From CAZGLK01 sp964526375 (GTDB lineage: Bacteria; Patescibacteriota; Minisyncoccia; JACQLN01), in assembly GCA_964526375.1 (NCBI GenBank), contig CAZGLK010000037.1, positions 1 to 7,400 on the forward strand: a stretch of 7,400 bases of DNA, in the 5' to 3' direction. Shown piece by piece: positions 5,821 to 7,400 of this stretch. The first letter of the stretch is position 1. Each line of letters starts with the position of its first letter. The notes beneath the pieces were generated by a model. It was not told the origin of the DNA, made no database searches, and worked only from the letters and a program-made list of their open reading frames with translations. The position numbers and the translations under genes were made by a program.

Positions 5821-6117
5821 ATGGTTAAAAAGACAATGCCAAAAAACAGGAAAAGTGGCACCCACTATATATCAGCGGGTATAACTTCTTATGTGTACCG
5901 GGTTATTATTGAACCCGACGGTGGGCGATATTATGCCGAGGTTCCTGCCCTGCCGGGTTGTTATAGCTGGGGGTACACTTACGAAGGCGCGCTCAAGAAT
6001 GTTAAAGAGGCCTTAGAGCTTTGGTTGGAAATGAAGAAAGAGGAGGGGGAGACGATACCCTTGGAAGATCCACGGGCCATTAGAAAAGCGCCGCTCACAG
6101 TGGGGGTAATGGTCTGA
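5821..6117 (+). CDS. hicB: HicB-family antitoxin, short form
   Basis: Antitoxin expected to bind and neutralise the HicA ribonuclease encoded just downstream. The HicB partial RNase-H-like fold is visible from about residue 24: YVYRVIIEPDGGRYYAEVPALPGCYSWGYTYEGALKNVKEALELWLE, with the family signature PALPGCYSWG. The 98-residue protein ends soon after this domain (residues about 78-98, ETIPLED..VGVMV), so the C-terminal helix-turn-helix or ribbon-helix-helix DNA-binding domain of many HicB proteins is absent. I chose the ATG at 5821. An ATG at 5836 would drop five residues, and neither has a ribosome binding site. The gene ends 4 bases before the hicA start, which suggests coupled translation. 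The order hicB-hicA is the reverse of the E. coli hicAB order. A stem-loop directly upstream may control the pair. Confidence 0.85.
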   Translation: MVKKTMPKNRKSGTHYISAGITSYVYRVIIEPDGGRYYAEVPALPGCYSWGYTYEGALKNVKEALELWLEMKKEEGETIPLEDPRAIRKAPLTVGVMV

Positions 6118-6121
6118 TTTG

Positions 6122-6361
6122 ATGGGCACTCGACTCAAAAATATTACAGCGAGAGAATGGCTTAGAGCGTTGGAACGGGGCGCCTTTGTCGCAAGAAAAA
6201 GCAGGGGATCGCACCATTTTTATCAGCATTCTGATGGCCGGAGGGTATTGATTGTTTACCACAAACTTGGCGATACTTTTGGGCCTAAAACAATTAGGCA
6301 AATTCTTAAAGGCACTGGTTGGCGCGATGTTGATTTGAAACATTTTGGTTTGATCAAATAA
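6122..6361 (+). CDS. hicA: HicA-family mRNA interferase toxin
   Basis: Small toxin of the HicA family, known to cleave mRNA independently of the ribosome with a double-stranded-RNA-binding-like fold. The 79-residue protein shows the family core: TAREWLRALERGAFVARKSRGSHHFY, then HSDGRRVLIVYH, then GPKTIRQILKGTGW. The catalytic histidine is expected in G29-S30-H31-H32. The length is typical. I chose the ATG at 6122; a TTG at 6119 is in frame but less likely. No ribosome binding site lies at proper distance (GGGGG is 15 nt away), so initiation probably depends on coupling to hicB. A strong terminator follows at 6417-6448. Confidence 0.88.
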   Translation: MGTRLKNITAREWLRALERGAFVARKSRGSHHFYQHSDGRRVLIVYHKLGDTFGPKTIRQILKGTGWRDVDLKHFGLIK

Positions 6362-6371
6362 TCTCCGCCGT

Positions 6372-6394
6372 TGGTTAACGCTCGGTGTTGAACA
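6372..6394. repeat. Second copy of the hicBA-flanking stem-loop
   Basis: This 23-nt stretch matches 5791-5813 at 19 of 23 positions, including a 13-base identical run TCGGTGTTGAACA (6382-6394 and 5801-5813). As RNA, TGGTTAACG can still pair with TGTTGAACA in eight of nine positions, two of them G-U. It lies 10 bases after the hicA stop. Confidence 0.6.
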
Positions 6395-6416
6395 TGGCTA
6401 GAGAATGTGGGTGTAA

Positions 6417-6448
6417 ACTGGTTGACACCCAGTGTTGACCAGTTTTTT
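6417..6448 (+). terminator. Intrinsic terminator of the hicBA unit
   Basis: ACTGGTTGACAC (6417-6428) pairs with GTGTTGACCAGT (6432-6443) over 12 positions including two G-U pairs, with loop CCA, followed directly by T through 6448. Its core 6419-6441 is itself related to the stem-loops at 6372-6394 (18 of 23 identical) and 5791-5813 (16 of 23). Confidence 0.85.
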
Positions 6449-6496
6449 GATTGGAGGGTAATCGGAATAAATCGGGGTAAAATCGTGAGATCCAAA

Positions 6497-6534
6497 TCCT
6501 ATCATTAAGCCACGATCGTATGATAATGATAGGA
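6497..6534. repeat. ACGATCGT-centred palindrome, copy 1
   Basis: The arms TCCTATCATTA (6497-6507) and TAATGATAGGA (6524-6534) pair perfectly over 11 bp. They are placed symmetrically around ACGATCGT (6512-6519), with four unpaired bases on each side (AGCC, ATGA). The element lies in the gene-free stretch 6449-6623 between two terminators. I see no coding capacity there. Confidence 0.8.
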
Positions 6535-6560
6535 AATGGTAGGGTAGGATCCAAAGTGAG

Positions 6561-6606
6561 CAAATCATATCATTAGTGTACGATCGTATGATAACGATAT
6601 GATTTG
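6561..6606. repeat. ACGATCGT-centred palindrome, copy 2
   Basis: The arms CAAATCATATCATTA (6561-6575) and TAACGATATGATTTG (6592-6606) pair over 15 positions with one mismatch, symmetric about ACGATCGT (6580-6587). The right inner bases ATGA are the same as in copy 1. The centres of the two copies are 68 bp apart. Between the copies the arms differ in a way that keeps self-complementarity (CCTATC/GATAGG against CATATC/GATATG). Confidence 0.8.
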
Positions 6607-6623
6607 AATTTATTTGGCAAAAT

Positions 6624-6661
6624 AAAATCCCCATCGTGCCGAGCGCGATGGGGATTTTTTT
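6624..6661 (-). terminator. Bidirectional terminator after the tRNA-like genes
   Basis: The 13-bp stem 6624-6636 with 6646-6658 (core TCCCCATCG / CGATGGGGA) can extend by three more pairs in the loop. On the minus strand it is followed by TTTTATTTTG and on the plus strand by seven T. It begins 5 bases past the 3' end of the tRNA-like gene 6790-6664, so its main role is probably to end that minus-strand transcript. Confidence 0.85.
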
Positions 6662-6663
6662 GA

Positions 6664-6790
6664 CCCGGCGGGCGGGACTTGAACCCGCATCCTCTGGTAA
6701 ATAATTCAGATACTCTCGGCCTTCGGCCGCTTTTGTCACTAGTGACACTAGGACTATACACGGCCTTATCTCTTGTTGAGCTACCGCCAG
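6664..6790 (-). tRNA. tRNA-like gene 2, 54-nt D-loop insertion, anticodon uncertain
   Basis: Reading 5' to 3' from 6790: acceptor CTGGCGG with CCGCCGG (6784-6790 and 6665-6671, one G-U), then T8 A9. D-stem halves are GCTC (6781-6778) and GAGT. The T arm GCGGG TTCAAGT CCCGC (6688-6672) is perfect. An eighth acceptor pair (C6791-G6664) is possible, and no CCA is encoded. After A14-A15 a 54-nt insert (6775-6722) precedes G18-G19. It contains GGCCG (6765-6761) pairing with CGGCC (6729-6725) around an inner TAGT/ACTA hairpin. The anticodon stem is TCTG/CAGA with an A-C mismatch and an 8-nt loop ATTATTTA (6705-6698). Counted from the 5' side the anticodon is UAU (Ile), from the 3' side AUU; neither is convincing. 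It could be a decayed tRNA or a non-canonical tRNA-like RNA. It lies 15 nt after gene 1 and shares its terminator. Confidence 0.55.
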
Positions 6791-6805
6791 GATTAAATTT
6801 TTTCG

Positions 6806-6910
6806 AGCCCCCGACAGGATTTGAACCTGTAACTTCCCGAAATGGAGTCGGGACTCTACCTGGATTGGAGAGGTGCAATTGGCCTCCCAACCTCTTTGAG
6901 CTACAGGGGC
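6806..6910 (-). tRNA. tRNA-Trp(CCA)-like gene 1 with a hairpin inserted in the D loop
   Basis: From 6910: acceptor GCCCCTG pairs with CGGGGGC (6807-6813), then T8 A9. D-stem GCTC pairs with GAGT (one G-U). The anticodon arm is CCCGA CTCCATT TCGGG with anticodon CCA (6845-6843), the variable region is AAGTT, and the T arm ACAGG TTCAAAT CCTGT is perfect. Between A15 and G18-G19 there are 35 extra nt (6895-6861). These contain GGTTGGGAGG pairing with CCTCTCCAATCC, a 10-bp stem with two bulged T and a 9-nt loop. Removing the insert leaves an ordinary class I tRNA of about 70 nt. Oddities are U37 (normally a purine), discriminator U73 (bacterial Trp uses G73) and no encoded CCA. Being co-directional with gene 2, a promoter and a terminator argues that it is transcribed. 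Whether it is charged with tryptophan is open. Confidence 0.65.
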
Positions 6911-6922
6911 TCCGAAAATATT

Positions 6923-6989
6923 GGCGGGTCTGGAGTGGCGACTCAACTAGGGGCTTGACGGGTGCCCCCACTTGAGCTCCAGACCCGCC
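6923..6989 (-). ncRNA. 67-nt hairpin RNA at the head of the tRNA-like operon
   Basis: On the minus strand GGCGGGTCTGGAG pairs perfectly over 13 bp with CTCCAGACCCGCC (6977-6989 with 6923-6935). Inside, CTCAA pairs with TTGAG, and GGGGC pairs with GCCCC around loop ACCCGTCAA. A one-sided TCGCCA bulge and a small GTG/TAG internal loop interrupt the helix. There is no T arm or anticodon arm, so it is not a tRNA. GAGCTCAAG resembles the TAGCTCAA of the two tRNA-like genes. It ends 12 nt before tRNA-like gene 1. No T tract follows, so it is probably a structured leader, a processing signal or a separate small RNA. Confidence 0.6.
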
Positions 6990-7012
6990 TTGGAAGGAAC
7001 TTTCTATAGGTC

Positions 7013-7041
7013 AGTCTAGCGCACCTCCTTTTCGGTGTCAA
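7013..7041 (-). promoter_or_regulatory. Promoter for the hairpin RNA and tRNA-like operon
   Basis: On the minus strand, a perfect -35 TTGACA (7041-7036), 17 bp, then -10 TAGACT (7018-7013, four of six). The -35 overlaps the TGA stop codon (7040-7038) of the 104-residue ORF. The predicted start near 7006 is about 17 nt before the hairpin RNA. A strong Shine-Dalgarno-like AAAAGGAGGTGC (7032-7021) lies inside the spacer, with no usable reading frame after it: the GTG within it is followed by CGC TAG. Confidence 0.65.
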
Positions 7042-7352
7042 ATGTACTCTTTTGGCAGTGGATTCCGATATACGGAAAGTTCGTAGTTGCCTCGCTTGTG
7101 GGTTACCACATCTTCCGGCAGCACATCGATTTGACCTCCTTTAGGGTGGATAGCCAGCCGCCTGAAGTTGCCGGCCATGTAATAGATTTGCAAGGGAAAG
7201 GCCTCTTCTTCAGCTTTTAATGCCATATCGCCGAATTGGCGCAATGTTACTTTGCCACTGGTGGAAAGTGGCACGCTCTTGCCTTCTCCGATCGGGACAC
7301 AGATCAAATCTGTGCCCTTACTATCCGCCAGTTCGAGAAGAGTGATTATCAT
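7038..7352 (-). CDS. Hypothetical protein, 104 residues
   Basis: I do not recognise this protein. The start at ATG 7352 is fixed by a near-perfect ribosome binding site AAGGAGGTGA (7368-7359 on the minus strand) about 7-8 nt upstream, the best in the window. The sequence is soluble, with no membrane segment or signal peptide. It seems to have an N-terminal strand-rich part (MIITLLELA, GTDLICVPIG, SVPLSTSGKVTL), a helix (RQFGDMALKAEEEAF) and a second strand-rich part (LQIYYMAGNFRRLAIHP, GQIDVLPEDVV, YELSVYRN), one cysteine and no obvious catalytic motif. Its stop codon overlaps the -35 of the promoter for the tRNA-like operon, so the two units are adjacent and co-directional. A functional link to these RNAs is possible but is only an inference from position. 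The promoter of this gene is probably beyond the right edge. Confidence 0.8.
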   Translation of the reverse strand: MIITLLELADSKGTDLICVPIGEGKSVPLSTSGKVTLRQFGDMALKAEEEAFPLQIYYMAGNFRRLAIHPKGGQIDVLPEDVVTHKRGNYELSVYRNPLPKEYI

Positions 7353-7400
7353 CTTTTGTCACCTCCTTATTTTTAGATCGATGATATCACACAAACAGAA

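Noticed and set aside
5801..6394. 13-bp flanking direct repeat as a transposon target-site duplication
   Set aside because: The repeat is part of a longer related stem-loop found a third time in the terminator; no transposase or terminal inverted repeats are present.
6664..6910. Group I intron or tmRNA as an explanation of the extended tRNA-like genes
   Set aside because: The inserts (35 and 54 nt) are far too short for a group I intron and are in the D loop. tmRNA would need hundreds of bases and a tag reading frame.
6398..6971. Overlapping long minus-strand reading frames
   Set aside because: They read straight through the terminator, both tRNA-like genes and the palindromes. The translation contains the typical junk peptides of T arms (such as GSNPVGG and GFKSRPPG) and has no ribosome binding site.
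6923..6989. Hairpin RNA as a third tRNA
   Set aside because: A 7-bp acceptor-like end can be drawn, but there is no TTC-type T loop or anticodon arm.

Overview
The window looks like a piece of a small bacterial genome of the Candidate Phyla Radiation (Patescibacteria) type. This is an inference from four things: a short prolyl-tRNA synthetase without the usual editing insertion, mreB-mreC without mreD, membrane-anchored DsbA-like and DUF3105 proteins, and plus-strand genes that mostly lack Shine-Dalgarno sites and are separated by AT-rich inverted-repeat spacers. No rRNA or taxonomic marker is present, so the phylum is not proven.

Layout. Bases 1-221 hold no gene, only a degenerate palindromic repeat (34-78) and a hairpin terminator (168-204). 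A 142-residue protein of unknown function lies on the minus strand (222-650) with its own promoter, ribosome binding site and terminator. Divergent from it, the plus strand carries proS (847-2097), mreB (2233-3294) and mreC (3421-4239), each preceded by a long imperfect inverted repeat. A 15-bp hairpin (4246-4279) ends that block. Next come a membrane-anchored thioredoxin-fold protein (4350-5033) and a membrane-anchored DUF3105 protein (5129-5776), probably an extracytoplasmic redox pair. A hicB-hicA toxin-antitoxin cassette follows (5821-6361), closed by a terminator (6417-6448). Three related 23-nt stem-loops surround this cassette.

Bases 6449-6623 hold no gene but contain two large DNA palindromes with the same ACGATCGT core, with a degenerate relative at the left end of the window. 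On the right, the minus strand carries what reads as a compact RNA transcription unit: a promoter (TTGACA-N17-TAGACT, 7041-7013), a 67-nt hairpin RNA (6989-6923), two tRNA-like genes (6910-6806 and 6790-6664) and a bidirectional terminator (6658-6624). Both tRNA-like genes have ordinary acceptor and T arms and D-stem halves, but each has an extra hairpin (insertions of 35 and 54 nt) in the D loop between positions 15 and 18. The first has a clear CCA (Trp) anticodon. The second has an unclear, probably 8-nt, anticodon loop. Upstream is a 104-residue protein of unknown function (7352-7038) with a near-perfect ribosome binding site.

The plus-strand genes serve translation (proS), cell shape (mreBC), envelope redox chemistry and RNA-targeting toxin-antitoxin activity. 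The most unusual part is the D-loop-expanded tRNA-like operon, followed by the hairpin families around hicBA and at the gene junctions.
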